This document shows, piece after piece, positions 23,596 to 36,090 of a stretch of DNA of 64,000 nucleotides; positions within the stretch are counted from its first letter, which is position 1; each line of letters opens with the position of its first letter. The stretch covers positions 62,001 to 126,000 of the forward strand of contig NDFF03000028.1 of NCBI GenBank assembly GCA_002150815.3, written 5' to 3'. The notes below the pieces were generated by a model. The model did not search any database and had not been told where the DNA came from. It was given only the letters and a program-made list of their open reading frames with translations. Origin of the DNA: Grammothele lineata (taxonomy: Eukaryota; Basidiomycota; Agaricomycetes; Polyporales; Polyporaceae). Made by a program: the position numbers and the translations under genes.

Positions 23596-23901
23596 CTAGA
23601 GACAATGCGTAAGGGACGGGTGTGCATAGACGGTTCGAGGCACGGACGTGGTGTTAATTGACGGGATGGCCGTTGGAGGCGAGGCGGAGGAGAGTGAGCT
23701 GTGTTCCCCGCTGCCGCGCCCCCTCGCCACCGCGGGCGCTGGAGCACGGGATCAGGAATGTTTAGGGCAGGGCCGGTGATACTTCAACAGATTGGAGCTG
23801 GCACGTCCCCCCAACCCGCCCTTCTTGTCTCACGTCCCCTCTGTTCTTGTCCTCGTACCACCACCTCCCTGTCTTTACTGACGCTTCCCGTGCTGCGCTC
23901 T
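23596..23901. promoter_or_regulatory. Shared NDUFB3/TOP1 promoter region
   Basis: 306 bp between divergent ATGs. It has a pyrimidine-rich stretch just upstream of TOP1 (about 23810-23890). No TATA box is evident on either strand. Confidence 0.45.
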
Positions 23902-26900
23902 ATGTCTGGCGACGTCTCTATGTTCTCAGACGATGATGCGCCCCTTGGCCTCAAGCCTTCCGCCGCTCGAACCAATGGACACGTCGTTCAGAACGGAAAT
24001 GGTCGTAGTACGACGGATTCCTCGTTGAGTGAGGAGGATGATATGCCCCTAGTGAGTTACCTGACGTCCTCGGTCAGTAGTCGATTGCCCTGACCTCAGT
24101 GGCCAAGTCGCAGACGACGCGTACCAAGTCAGAGCCGGTGACCCCGGACACCCGTGCCCTAAAGCGCAAGAAACCCGCGTTGTCGGACTCTTCGAGTGAA
24201 GATGACAAGCCTCTCTCCCTATCACCAACAAAGGGGAAGTCGGCAGCTGTTCGCATGCCCGGTGCTATTGAGGCGACCACCACTAAGCGTTCTGCAGTAA
24301 ACGGACGACGAGCTTCTCGAAGTTCTAAGCCTGTGGTCGAGTCCGAGGACGATGGGGACGACACGCCTTTGACCAAGCCGGGACGCACCACGAATGGCAA
24401 GGGAAAGGGAGCCGCGAAAGGGAAGGCTACGCCCAAGGGGCGGCCGCCGAAGAAGAAGGTGAAGCAAGAGGAGTCCGAGCCGGATATCGAATCCGAGGAT
24501 GGCACGCCGCCCCCCGTCAGGCCGCCGCCTGTCAAGCGCAGGATGAAGCAGGAGAGCGACGCTGACGACAGTTCCTCTGAGGACGATAAGCCTCTCAAGA
24601 AGAAACGAGCCGCTCCTGCGAAGACGGCCACCGCTTCAAAGAAGGTTAAGGGAGAGTCGTCTGACGATATCAAGCCCAAGAAGCGTGGAGCGAAGAAGGA
24701 GGAGTCGGTCGAGGCGACACCGAAAAAGGGAAAGGCGAAGAAAGAAGAGGATGCGGAGGATATCTACCGATGGTGGGAGGCGAACGCAGACCGCGACGGA
24801 TCTGTCAAGTGGGAGACATTGGAGCATAATGGCGTATACTTTCCCCCTCCTTATGAACCTCTCCCTAAGCATGTCAAGATGAAGTACAACGGTGCGTTCG
24901 CCTTCATACGCATTTGTGATGAATGCCGACAACGCAAATCCAGGCGAAGTTGTCGATCTTCCGCCAGAATCTGAAGAAGTTGCCGGCTTCTACGGTGCTA
25001 TGTTGGAGACCGATCACGCTAAGGATGCGACCTTCAACAAGAACTTCTTTGACGACTTCTTGAAGGTTGTTAAGAAGTATCCTCCCGTGCGTATGTCCTA
25101 TCGGCGGCGAGGGATGCATGCTGAAAATAAACGTTTGCAGCGGAACGGCGTGAAGATCTCTAAATTCGAGCTCTGTGACTTCCGCCCTATGTTCGACTAC
25201 TTCGAGGCCGAGAAGGAGAAGAAGAAGACCATGACAGCGGCGGAGAAGAAGGCCGCAAAGGCAGCAAAGGACGAGCTCGAAGGGCCGTACACTCATTGTA
25301 CCTTGGATGGTCGGAAAGAGAAGGTTGGCAATTTCCGCGTTGAACCTCCTGGTTTGTTCCGCGGTCGTGGCGACCATCCCAAGAAGGGTGCTCTCAAGGT
25401 ATATCGATCATCTTTCTCTCTTCCTTGACACGACGTGTTCATTTTGCACATAGCTTCGCGTCCGTCCTGAGGACATCACTATTAACATCGGTAAGGACAC
25501 GCCAATCCCGGTTCCCAATGTACCCGGCAAGTGGAAGGAGGTGGTTCATGACAATACGGTGACTTGGTTGGCAAACTGGGTCGAGAACGTCAACGGGAAC
25601 TACAAATATGTCTTCCTTGCCGCTGGCAGCTCCATCAAGGGCCAGAGTGACTGGACGAAATTCGAGAAAGCGCGCGAGTTGAAGGTATGACAATGCTTGT
25701 ATGTTGTTGTATCATAACTTAAATGTCCGATAACAGGGCTACGTCGACAAGATCCGGTTAGACTACAACAGTGATCTTAAGAGCAAGAACATGGCCGATC
25801 GTCAGCGTGCCACGGCCATGTACTTCATCGACAGACTCGCGCTTCGTGCTGGCAACGAGAAAGGTGAAGAGGAAGCGGACACTGTTGGTTGTTGCTCTCT
25901 ACGGTGTGAGCATGTGACACTAGAGCCTCCCAACAAGCTTGTCTTCGATTTCCTGGGTAAAGATTCCATCCGTTATTTCAACGAAGTTCCAGTCGAAGAA
26001 CAAGTGTATAAGAACATCAAGATTTTCAAGAATGGCAAGAACGATGACGACGAGCTCTTTGACCGCGTTCACGTATGCATTCACGTATCCTCCCACAGGA
26101 GCACGACTAACCACCCGTTCGACAATGCTACTCCCAGACCGGCTCGCTAAATCGTCATCTTGCATCGTACATGAAGGGTCTTACTGCGAAGGTCTTCCGT
26201 ACCTTCAACGCCTCTTTGACATTTCAGGACCTTCTTGACAACGGTACGCCGGAGAAGGGCACCGTTCAAGAGAAGCTCAACGCGTACAACCATGCGAATC
26301 GAATGGTGGCCATTTTGTGTAACCATCAGCGTGCTGTTCCGAAGACTCACGAACAATCTATGTCGAAGATGCGCGACAAGGTTCGCTCACTTCGTGGTCT
26401 GCTGTCGATGCCTGTCACTAATATTGTACTATAACTGTAGCTGCGCGGTCTCAAGTACGAGCGTATGAAGCTCCGTCATGCCCTCTTCGCCATCGATGCG
26501 AAGTTCAAGAAGAACAAGAAGTACTCTGCGGATGAGTCCGATCTTGACGACGACGCTATCGCTTCGCACGAGGATACCATGAAGGCGAAGGAGCTGGAGA
26601 AGACTGAGAAGAAATTTCAGAAGGACAACGAGAAACTCGTAGAGGATGGCAAGGAGCCGCACGACGATTCCGTGTTGAAGGAAAGACTCAAAGAAGTAGA
26701 GGCCGAGTACAAGCGGTTGAAGAAGGAGCGTGGGACAGGGAAGCACGCGCTCAAGAGGGAGAAACCGACTGAGAAGATTGAGGAGGCGATCGAGAAACTA
26801 GATGACCGTATCAAGACGTTCAAGTTGCAGATGGAAGACAGGGAGGCGGGCAAGGAGGTCGCATTAGGAACGAGGTGAGTTGGACATTCATACGGAAGCG

Positions 26901-27174
26901 TTCCTATCTGACGATTATACTTACCGTGTAGTAAAATCAACTACTTGGACCCGAGGTGTGTTGGCCTGGCCCGAATGTCCTACCATGATGTAACCATCCG
27001 TCTTCACAGGATCACTGTTGCCTGGTGCAAGGCTTATGACGTTCCCGTAGAGAAGCTGTTCTCGAAGACCCTCCTCAACAAGTGTACGTGCGAACATGCT
27101 CTACCTCGGGTCCCTTGGCTAATACTCGGACAGTCCCCTGGGCTATGGAGGTTGACACGGACTGGAAGTTCTGA
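23902..27174 (+). CDS. TOP1: DNA topoisomerase I (type IB)
   Basis: Nuclear type IB topoisomerase that relaxes supercoils by nicking one strand. The N-terminus is a long charged, disordered region with NLS-like KRKKPALSD and repeated [13 protein letters not shown] acidic patches. The core starts at [17 protein letters not shown] and continues through [35 protein letters not shown] (catalytic Arg region) and [10 protein letters not shown] coiled-coil linker (26460-26870) leads to the C-terminal domain. The active tyrosine is in SKINYLDPR, on a 24-nt exon (26932..26955, Tyr codon 26942..26944). The last exon gives [13 protein letters not shown] and a TGA ending at 27174, the usual end of the family. 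The start is ATG 23902 ([14 protein letters not shown]). Confidence 0.96.
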
Positions 27175-27592
27175 CCTTATTAACTACATTATTATCATCG
27201 CAACACGGAATCACTCCCCGCATACCTGCACATTACCTCACTGGTCCGTCGGACGTTCCACTGCTTGTCTGCTCTCCTCACGCTGTCCGTCGCATATCAC
27301 CAGTATCGCATACACACATGTTTCTGTAGTCCCTGTAGAGTTGTCTGCCACAGGAGGGGTGTCCATAGTTAGTCATTGGCAATGTATCACGCTGTCCCTG
27401 TCCCTGTTCGAGGGGTCTTAACGGTCTGCTCCGTTACGCGAGCTAGTGTTGTGCTCACTGCCGAGAGTTGACGTGGACGGGCTAGACGCGAGCGCTTGGG
27501 TAAACTTGGTGCACGTGTGGGGTTCTGCACAGACAGGAATCACAGGAGCGTCACCACCCGTTCGTGCCGTGCCCTACTTGCCATCGCCTCCC
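27175..27592. other. TOP1 3' region and CDS1 promoter
   Basis: 418 bp between a forward stop and the next forward ATG. Nothing beyond presumed 3' UTR and promoter can be seen. Confidence 0.5.
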
Positions 27593-29747
27593 ATGTCTGC
27601 TCCTTTCGTCTCAAAGACAGCCTGGGACGCTCTTGGCGTCGAGTCTGGAGAAGACACCGACAGCGAGTATCTGGACGATGCTCCCGCCTCACAGCCGGAG
27701 AGGTACGACCCCGCTCCTGCCTCTCTGCACGCGCCCTGACCCCCAGCCAGCTCGTCGGAATCCAACGCAAGGCCTTCCAAGAGTGCGATCAAGAAGCAAA
27801 AGGCCCTGGCGCGTGCGGAGAAACGTCAGCTCGAAAAGGCTGCCCGCGCCGCCGCGAGGGCACAGAAGACTGGAGGAGAAAGTACGCCGCCTATCCTGTC
27901 GCCGCCACAAGCATCCACTCCCTTAGTCGCCACCTCACCGTCTGTGATCGCTGAGGCGTTAGACGTGTCGCCGCCGCCGCCGCCGGCTCCCCTTGAGGAT
28001 TCTGTACTCGCACCGGCGCCGCTCAGACATGCGAATGGCACAGCTCATCCTGACTCGCAAGTCAATGGCTCGACACCCCAAGCACCAGTCGAGCGCGCTG
28101 CGCCGTCACCTCCAGTCTACCATGCACCCACTCCTGTGCCTGCTGAGGTGAAGCCATCAATGCCAGCGAACACACCCGCTGCGCCTGCGTCATCTGAGAA
28201 GGAGACGCTCAACGCGCGAAGAACGGACATAGAGAACCCGCCGGAAAAGCAACCCGCTTCAATTGTGGAGGACACTGAGAAGGTGAAGAAGAGGCAAAGC
28301 TTCCTCACACGCACCTTGTGGACGTTCATTATGATTGGAGGGTTCATCAGTGAGTACAGACAGGTTCACGCGTAGTGCGTCGCGGATTTCTGAGCACCCC
28401 ACCAGCTCTCCTACTCATGGGACATGCTTATATGGTTGTTCTGGTCATGCTCTGTCAAACTCTTGTGTACCGCGAGGTTACAGCACTGTTTTCCTTGAAG
28501 CGGAAAGACGCCGGCGAGACCAATGTCCGGGGTCGGGATCCCTGGAGTAAAACGCTCAACTGGTACTTCTTCGCTGTCACGAACTATTTCCTGTATGGCG
28601 AGAGTATCATCTACTATTTCAAGGTGCGTGATGAATATGTCCCTCTCGCCGTTCTGTCCTAACCTTATATGCATGCAGCATGTGGTATTCTCCAACGCTC
28701 AGCTCACTCCGTTCGCAACGAACCATCGCTTCGTCAGCTTCTCGCTGTACATGATAGGTTTCGTGGGTTTTGTACTCTCCCTGAAGCGCGGCTACCTAAA
28801 ACAGCAATTCGGTCTTTTCTGCTGGGTGCACATGACGCTGCTCATGATTGTTGTTTCGAGGTTCGTTTGTCTTATATTAGCTTTTCACCTCCCATCTGAC
28901 TCGCTCGGCAAGTCACTTTATTGTGAACAACATCCTCGAGGGCCTCATCTGGTTCTGGGTTCCCGCCTCGCTCGTCATCTGTAACGACGTCTTCGCCTAC
29001 GTCTGGGGCATCACGCTTGGTCGCACTCCCCTCATCAAACTCTCCCCAAAGAAGACGGTAGAGGGATTCGTCGGCGCGTTCTTCAGCACCATCGTCTTCG
29101 GCCTCATTTGGGGAACATATTTCATGCGCTTTGACTATATGATCTGCCCCATGAATGACCTCGGCGTGAGCGCCTTCAGTGGTCAACTCCATTGCAAGCC
29201 CAACCCGATATTCGTCTGGCGCGAGTGGGAGATGCCGCTGCCCCTCCAGATGATCATTCTTCCCCTGGTCAGTCCTATGTCCGTCTTACTAGACATCGCC
29301 TCTAACATTGCCATTCGTCTAGCTGGGTGACGTCAAGACGATCCCTTACGTCCCGTACCAGCTGCATCTCCTCATTCTCTCCTGCTTCGCGTCTCTCGTC
29401 GCACCTTTCGGTGGCTTCTTCGCGTCAGGCTTCAAGCGCGCCTTCGACATCAAGGACTTCGGCCACAGCATCCCCGGCCATGGGGGCATGACTGACCGTA
29501 TGGACTGCCAGTGCGTCTCCCCAACCGTTTTGCCCAACCTCAAGTATACTAACGTTTTCGTCCGCATAGGTTTCTCATGGGCGTCTTCACCTACGTCTAC
29601 TACAGCAGTCTCATCCGCCAGAACCACGTCTCCGTTGGCACTGTTCTCCAGACGATTGTCAGCGGCCTCACACTCGACGAGCAGCTCGAGCTCATCTCCG
29701 ACCTCAAGCGCTACCTCGAGAGTCAAGGTGTTTCCATTAAACTCTGA
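27593..29747 (+). CDS. CDS1: Phosphatidate cytidylyltransferase (CDP-diacylglycerol synthase)
   Basis: Multi-pass membrane enzyme making CDP-diacylglycerol from phosphatidate and CTP, the branch point for PI, PS and cardiolipin in ER and mitochondria. The first 200 or so residues are disordered: basic helix ([15 protein letters not shown]), then a Pro/Ala-rich part with a run of five prolines. The catalytic part has about seven to eight hydrophobic segments. The CDS signature is complete: [20 protein letters not shown] (about 29430-29490), ahead of the conserved DRMDC. Start ATG 27593; exon 1 joins to the next at an acceptor near 27750 that restores SSSESNARP. The protein ends QGVSIKL. The long N-terminal tail is cytosolic by analogy. 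Confidence 0.95.
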
Positions 29748-30231
29748 GGCGTCAGCATGCATTCTTCCTACAGGTATACTGGTGAGGTATAGGCGGTGGT
29801 CGGACTGCTTTGCAGTTTGGCATGATTCCGCCATGCGTTTTCAACTGCTTCCTTGCTGCTGCGCGCGGACATGTTGCTATGTGGTTGCATCCGTATCCTA
29901 AACCACCATAATTACGCCATGTATTCTTCACTATGCTCTCGGACAGCTTCAGTGGATAATTATCATCTCAAAAGTGACCCCTTCCCGTAGAGTGTCTTTC
30001 CGACATAGAACGACAACAGACCTGGGGCACATCGAATGCACCCATCTATGGCTACCATCATACGTTGTCCGTTGGTACGAGGTCACGTTCATGCTCAATG
30101 CACGGCATAATGCATATCGCTCATTCGGGGTCATACGTTATGGTAATTGGTACAGACATGATGTGCGCGGCAAAGGCTGAAAACAGCAGCGATACGACGA
30201 ATGAGGACAACAAAGAAGAGATGCTACACGC
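29748..30231. other. Convergent 3' regions of CDS1 and RPS23
   Basis: 484 bp between two convergent stop codons. No gene seen; presumably the two 3' UTRs and terminators. Confidence 0.5.
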
Positions 30232-30953
30232 TTATGACCTGGGCTTCTCCTACAAATGGAATTGGATCAGCGACTACATTATGGACGACCTGAATATGAC
30301 TTGCCTTCTTCTCCTTCCAGAGAGCAAGAAGACCGACACCGGAGACCTTGACGATCTTGAAACGGACACCGGGAATATCACCCTTCGCCTTACCCCGGCG
30401 ACCGAAGCCGGAGATGAGGACCTCGTCGTTCTCGTCGACGAAGTTCAGGCAACCATCATTCTAAGGCAGAGAACACGTCAGAAACGTGACAAGCATAACG
30501 CCCATCATCATAGCCCAGGCCGCGCGAGAACACACGAGACCGGGCTTGTGGGAGAGTGTGGGGGAGATGTTACCCACCGGCACGAAAGCGGTGACCTTCT
30601 TGCCGTTCTTGATAAGCTGCACACGGACGCACTTGCGGATGGCAGAGTTGGGCTGCTTGGCCTCAACACCGACCTTCTCCAGCACAATGCCTTTTGCGTG
30701 AGACGAGCCTCCAGTGGGGGAGGTCTTGTAGATGTTACCGAGGGCCCGCTTCTTGTAGGCCTTGTCCGCCTGCGGTCCACAGAATTGAGAATCCGTACGG
30801 AAGAGACACAGCAGAGACAGCGCATGGATTGGCGGGGGGAGAGGGGGGAGGATTCGTATCGATAGGGCGAGCACTCACCCAGCGGTTTTCGCGGCGGTCG
30901 TTGCGCAGCTTACGCGCGGCTTGCAATCCACGGGGTTTGTTGGCTGCCATCAT
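30232..30953 (-). CDS. RPS23: 40S ribosomal protein S23 (uS12)
   Basis: Small-subunit protein of the decoding centre. Exons: 30879..30953, 30578..30769, 30305..30460 and 30232..30249, together 441 nt. The product has [64 protein letters not shown] and the invariant end KEKKEKPRS. The PNSAIRK loop carries the conserved proline that is hydroxylated in eukaryotes. The last intron (30250..30304) starts with GCAAGT instead of GT, a GC-AG intron; only its removal gives the EKPRS end. Two ATGs are adjacent (30953 and 30950). The second has the stronger context and gives the usual 145 residues. Confidence 0.95.
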
Positions 30954-31606
30954 GGAGAGTCAGCATCGCGGCCAGAGGACACCAGGAGGGCTCGGGGACG
31001 GGGACGACGACTCACAGCCCATTCTTGACGGTGTTTTGGGTGGTAGGTGCGAGCGAAGGGGTCTGCTGGCGGAGTCTGAATTTTGGCCCTTGGAACTGTG
31101 AAGTTCTTAGCCTCCCGCACGTGACACCTTACCCACTACCAAGCGCCCAAGCCACCGCTTTCCGCCCACCACCGAGGATGAGGCGTTCTCTCACCGAGTG
31201 CCGGGTCAGTCTCTCCTCAATAGCCCGTCCTGCCCATACATTCCTTATATCTATGGTGAACGCGCACATATGCATCATGTGAGGCTCCCTGAGCGACTGT
31301 CTACGGCCAAAAACTACGATTTCTCAGTGTGTAGGATCCTCACAAACGAAAAGGAGACAAGCTTCAAGAGATTAATCAAAAACATTCAGGTCGTCTTAAC
31401 ACGTGTCGCGAATTACGGTCCATGCCGTATGGCGAGTGCTTATCGTCAGCCCTGCCAACTTTGAACGCTATCTATCCACGGGCACGGGGCGCGTGGTTCA
31501 CAGGCATCCCACACTACTAATAATCCCTAAAGATACATACAGATGCTTCGCAGGGCCTTTGAAAAGCTCAGCGAGATAGTCCCACATTCGCACCGATCGT
31601 TTGACC
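30954..31606. promoter_or_regulatory. Shared RPS23/hydrolase promoter region
   Basis: 653 bp between divergent start codons. The 150 bp next to RPS23 is GC-rich, the rest more mixed. I see no firm TATA box or known factor site. Confidence 0.45.
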
Positions 31607-33305
31607 ATGCCCACCACCATCAAGTACTACCACCATGGTCGGTTCCGCGTAGCCGCGGGCACTCTCCCAGACGCCATCACTGCGTACTGCACCTATGGCG
31701 ATCCCGCAAACCCCTGTATCGTCTTCCCAACTTGTTATGGAGGTCGTCTGGACAGTAAGTAGACAGATCGACGTTCTTATCTGGAAGCTGTAAGGCGCGA
31801 CATAGACGCGGGTTTACTAGGCCAGGATTACATGATCGGCACGGACAAGGTAAGGCTTCCAGCTCTCCCTCTTGCAAAGAACTTAATTCAACGCCTTCGC
31901 GGTTTCTACAGGCACTTGACCCGACTAAATATTTCATTGTCACGTTCGCTTTGTTTTCCAATGGCGAGGTATGCCGTGTTCTCGCCCTATGGCTGGTAGG
32001 AGGACGACTGATCCCTCAAACTGACAGTCGTCTTCGCCGTCGAACACGGTGGGTCATCCATGAATCAGGGAGCAAACTGATACGATTTGAACTCAGCCTT
32101 CGCCGTACAATGGACCTTACTTCCCTGCCGTCTCATACGAAGACAACGTGTGAGCGATCATTCGTCGCCTCTCCCCCTGGTCCTCTTCTCACCGCCTCAT
32201 AGTCGCGCGCAATACGCTGTGTTGACGAAGGAGCTCAATGTGAAGAAGGCGTATTGCGTGATCGGTTTCTCTATGGGAGCACAGCAGGTGATCATTCCTC
32301 GCTAACTGGTCGAGCCTTCTCATGTAAGGAATGCTTACCGTACGCCACAGGCATACTATTGGCCTGTTATGTACCCGGACTTTGTGGAGAAGTATACACT
32401 AGTGGTATTCTGGACTCTGATACAGTCGCACGCTGACTGTAAATGCTCCTTCTAGATTCATTCCCATATGTGGCTCCGCTCGCACAAGCATGCATAACAA
32501 ATGGTACATCTCGACTACGTTCCGATTACGCTGGCACGTTATGCGCAAACGACTTATTGAGCGGTTCATTAGTTTCCTTGAAGGACCTAAAGCCGCACTA
32601 GTCAATTCAGCGGACTATGAGAACGGCCACTACACGAAGGACCCTCAGCGGGGCATACGCGCCTTCGGGCGCGTCTATAGCGCATGGGCGTATGGGCAGA
32701 CAGTGGGTGCTCAACCAACTTCGCAGACATGTGGTCCTCACTTGACCGACTGGCACAGTGGTTCCGCGAGCATGGATACCTGATGGGCGGTCAGTACGCT
32801 TCTCTGGATGACTTCCTTCGTGCCGAATGGGAGGCCGGGTGGCTCGGAACGTGGGATGCGAACGACATGCTCGTGCTCCTCGACACCTGGCAGCAAGGCG
32901 ACATCTCGCTCATTGGAAAGCCCACGTACAAATTGGCCCACAATGAAGACGCCTTCCAGAATTCCCTGACAAGCATCAAAGCGAAAGGCTTAATTATGCC
33001 GTGCAAGACCGATTTATACTTCCCGGTGCGTATTAGAAGCATTAGAAGAAGAAGACGTTCCTCACGAATGTGCCCTTTGGCACAAAAGCCAGAAGATAGT
33101 ACAATCGAGGTGTCGCTCATGGGGCAGAATGCGAAGCTTGTCGTCATCGACTCCGTATGGGGGCACCTGGGTAAGTGGATGTCATTGCTTGAGCTGTATA
33201 CGGGCGACCGTTGAATCAAGCGATTATGCCACAGCTGGCGGAGGTGCCAACGCCAAGGACGACGAATTCATCAAGACCGAAGTCAGAAAGTTCCTCGAAG
33301 AGTAG
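31607..33305 (+). CDS. Alpha/beta hydrolase of the homoserine O-acetyltransferase (MET2-like) family
   Basis: Alpha/beta-hydrolase fold protein with about nine small exons. The family features are IVFPTCYGGRLD, then GLLGQDYMIGTDKALDPTKYF, a nucleophile elbow GFSMGAQQ (Ser), an acid motif MPCKTDLYFP (Asp) and a C-terminal His in VWGHLAGGG. True homoserine acetyltransferases have GxSMGG and GHDAFL-like ends. Here both are changed (SMGAQ, GHLAG), which puts it in the side group often annotated as homoserine-acetyltransferase family hydrolases with no proven substrate. All exons can be joined without a stop, so it looks intact. Example splice: the nucleophile elbow ends an exon, and the next begins AYYWPVMYPDFVE. 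Confidence 0.82.
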
Positions 33306-34180
33306 ACGACTACTATGTATATTCACCTGACGAAGTTAACGAAGCTCCGCGATTGTAAGAGACGGTCGCCCTCGATCACAAATGATCTGGAGACGATGTA
33401 CTATAACAGTGACTGGCGATTAGTGGGCAGTGTATGAACAGAGGCGCCGCGCTTTGCAATGTCAAGTCTTCTCAGATCGTCCTTCCCAAAGCCCGATGAC
33501 TCGCCTCAGCGACTGGCATCATGGTGTGATTGTGCCAAATATGGCTCTGCACAATTAACGTCACGGCCCGCTCGGTTGATCAGATATTCACGATACGCAA
33601 GGGGGCCCGAGACAACATGAGAGCTCCGGGCCATGTGGTTGCTCGATTTTGCTGTACATCATGCGTTTGGGTTTATTTGATCTGCGTCGCTAGTCGAGTC
33701 AGCTGTACTATCGCCACAGGGAGAGGAGATGGTCACTCCCGCCTCGAGTCACCAACTTATCATCGCCAAGTCATGCGCGCATATTTGCTACTGCATGTCA
33801 TTGCGGCTCCGCTGCCTTTGCGTGCAGGATAAAGAGCCCCGCTTACTTCGCATTGGGTGTACCAGAACCTCAGTTTACCGGACTTCAGGAGTCCCCTCTT
33901 TCAGTGTCGACGGGTGAGATGCTCGTTCCTCAATATTAATGCATAGCCTAATAGCGTTCTCACATGATTCACAGGCGATCTCCTCCGAGAGCATCTGCAT
34001 TGATTGCATCGGAATCGCAGTGGCATATACCAGCCCAATACCATTCAATCATTAGGTATGTAGGGTCGGGATAGACTCCATCTTTAGAAGGCCCTAGTCA
34101 ACACCTCCAAGCTCTGAAAGTAATCCTTCGTGAACCTTGGTCACCACCTCTTCCTCCCAACTCGACACCACCACGCTGCG
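33306..34180. other. Intergenic, no gene recognised
   Basis: 875 bp between two forward genes. Only short open frames; none shows a motif or a sensible exon series. Confidence 0.5.
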
Positions 34181-34798
34181 ATGACGGACGTCAACTTTTT
34201 CATCGAGACGGATCGCCTCTATATCTCTTATCTTATCCCCGAGAATGACGACCACTGCGACTTCCTCGTCGCCCTCTACAACAGCCCCGAATTCCTCTCT
34301 ATGGCCGGTAAAACAGGAGTCACTACCCGCGACATTGCACGCGAGCGGATAAAACGTTTCATCAAAGACCACGAGCGGAACGGGTACGGTATCTACCTTG
34401 TCAGTCGCAAGCCCGAATCGGCGGCGGCGGCGCCCTTGGATGCGTCCTTCCCCGAGAAGCTCGCGCGGTCGAAACTCATTGGCTCCGTGACGCTCATGCG
34501 GGGCAGCAGCCCGACGGCCTACAAGGCTCCTGACCTCGGATTTGCGATGCTACCCGATGAGATGCGCAAGGGGTACGCGCGAGAGGCCTCGCTTGGCCTG
34601 CTCAAGCACGTGAAGGAGCATCAAGGAGTCCCCGTTGCGCTCGGGATTACGGACCCGGCAAACGCTGCGGCGAAAGCAGTCTTCAGGAGCTTGGGTTGGG
34701 AGGACCGTGGGGAGCGAGTATTGGGGGAGTTCGGCGGGAATGTGTGTGCGGTTTGGGCACCGCCGGAGGCAGAGCCTTTGGAGGCATATGGAATGTGA
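34181..34798 (+). CDS. GNAT-family N-acetyltransferase (RimJ/RimL-like)
   Basis: Single-exon protein of about 205 residues. It opens with FFIETDRLYISYLIPEND, the N-terminal strand pattern of RimJ/RimL-type (Acetyltransf_3) enzymes. The acetyl-CoA pyrophosphate-binding part is LPDEMRKGYAREASLGLLKH, with the R/K-G-x-A/G pattern (KGYARE). Near the end, DPANAAAKAVFRSLGWEDRG is the usual beta6/alpha4 (NxxSxxxxxxxGF-like) region. Such proteins acetylate amino groups of small molecules or proteins; the substrate cannot be told. Start ATG 34181 is the first in frame. Confidence 0.88.
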   Translation: MTDVNFFIETDRLYISYLIPENDDHCDFLVALYNSPEFLSMAGKTGVTTRDIARERIKRFIKDHERNGYGIYLVSRKPESAAAAPLDASFPEKLARSKLIGSVTLMRGSSPTAYKAPDLGFAMLPDEMRKGYAREASLGLLKHVKEHQGVPVALGITDPANAAAKAVFRSLGWEDRGERVLGEFGGNVCAVWAPPEAEPLEAYGM

Positions 34799-35012
34799 GG
34801 TAAAACAGCGGTCGTTAGTCTGTTATAGGTCGTGTAGACACCGAAATTTCCTTGACACAGCGAGAATGAGTCTAGACCAGAAATTAGCACGGTTGGGCTG
34901 AAAGAGACCGCGGGACCCTTGCCGCAGCGGTCTGAGTCCAAGAATACAGGCACGTGACACCCTTAGTGGGACGTGCCATCGGGAGTACACGACGCTGGCT
35001 TGAGAGCCCGCC

Positions 35013-36090
35013 ATGAGCATGGCGATCAAACTCGTTACCTTCGACGCACTCCACACCCTTGTAACGCCTAGACTTCCTATCTACGTCCAGTATTCACAGA
35101 CGTTTGAACCCTATCTCGGCGTCCTCAAACCAGATGCTCTGAAACAGTCTTTCAAGTCTGGTATATTGTGCACATTCCCTTGCAGAACTAACACTGAAGT
35201 CGCTTTGACATGTGTCACACGATGTCTTCGACCTTTTGGCCTGACATACGTCTCCTCCGCTTTACTCAAGCACTGAAGCAGGTGCAGCAAGAGCAGCCGG
35301 TATATCGCGGCGGAGCAAATGAGTGGTGGGGTGACGTGATTCGGCGGACAGCTGTGGGTGCAGGAGCGGACCCATTAGGTGCGTATATGTGGTTCGCGGC
35401 ATACGTTTTGATGCCAACCCTTAGGCATGGTGGACAGCGGTAGACGGTTCGTTGGGAGAGATCGTTCCTCGTCTGCTGAATCGGTTTAGCACCAGTGAGG
35501 GGTACAAATTATTTGATGACTCGCTCCCTACATGTGCGCCCGACCCTTTTCTCGCACGGCAATCGTTCTCAGGCCCGCTCTAGTGGGACAGTTGAGAGAG
35601 ATGAATATTCACACCGGTATAGTCAGTAATACCGACGCTCGCATGCGTACGTCGTAAATTCACGTTTTCAGACACCCTCTATAATTACCGCTTCCACGCA
35701 GGAAGTGCCATGGAGGATCTAGGAGTCGCGCAGATGGTTGATGTAATCCTGTTGAGCGAGGAAGAGGGAGTGGAGAAGCCTTCTCGTGAGATCTTCTTAC
35801 GTGCATGTCGGCGAATTGGGGTAAAACCTGAAGAGACTCTGCATGTTGGAGACGAGCTGGAATGGTGCGCCCAAATGAATTGCGTTGACGTTGTGGAGGC
35901 TCATACCCCGTTTCTTCACAGCGATTACCATGGGGCTTCAAGCTGCGGTCTACAAGCAATGCTCGTACGCAGACCAGGACTGCAGGGCCAGGAAGAGCGC
36001 AAGGAACCCGATGAAGACTTATCTGGAGTGCGTGTAATATCAAGCCTGACGGAAGTGGCGCAATGGGTACGGCGGAGAAACATAGAGTAA
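35013..36090 (+). CDS. HAD-superfamily hydrolase, HDHD3-like
   Basis: Haloacid-dehalogenase-fold hydrolase in several short exons. Motif I is LVTFDALHTLVTP; the second Asp is replaced by Ala-Leu (FDALHTL), as in the HDHD3/REG-2 group. Motif II is IVSNTDARM. Motif III is the Lys in GVEKPSREIFLRACRRIGV. Motif IV is the acidic THLHVGDELE-like region (ETLHVGDELE). The C-terminal segment after the last intron has Arg/Glu-rich linker sequence. HDHD3-like proteins have no firmly assigned substrate. The protein lies 215 bp after the GNAT gene on the same strand, but fungi lack true operons and no link is implied. Confidence 0.82.

Noticed and set aside
27965..27985. GCC triplet run as a microsatellite
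   Set aside because: It encodes a run of prolines in the disordered CDS1 N-terminus; it is short and part of the coding frame.
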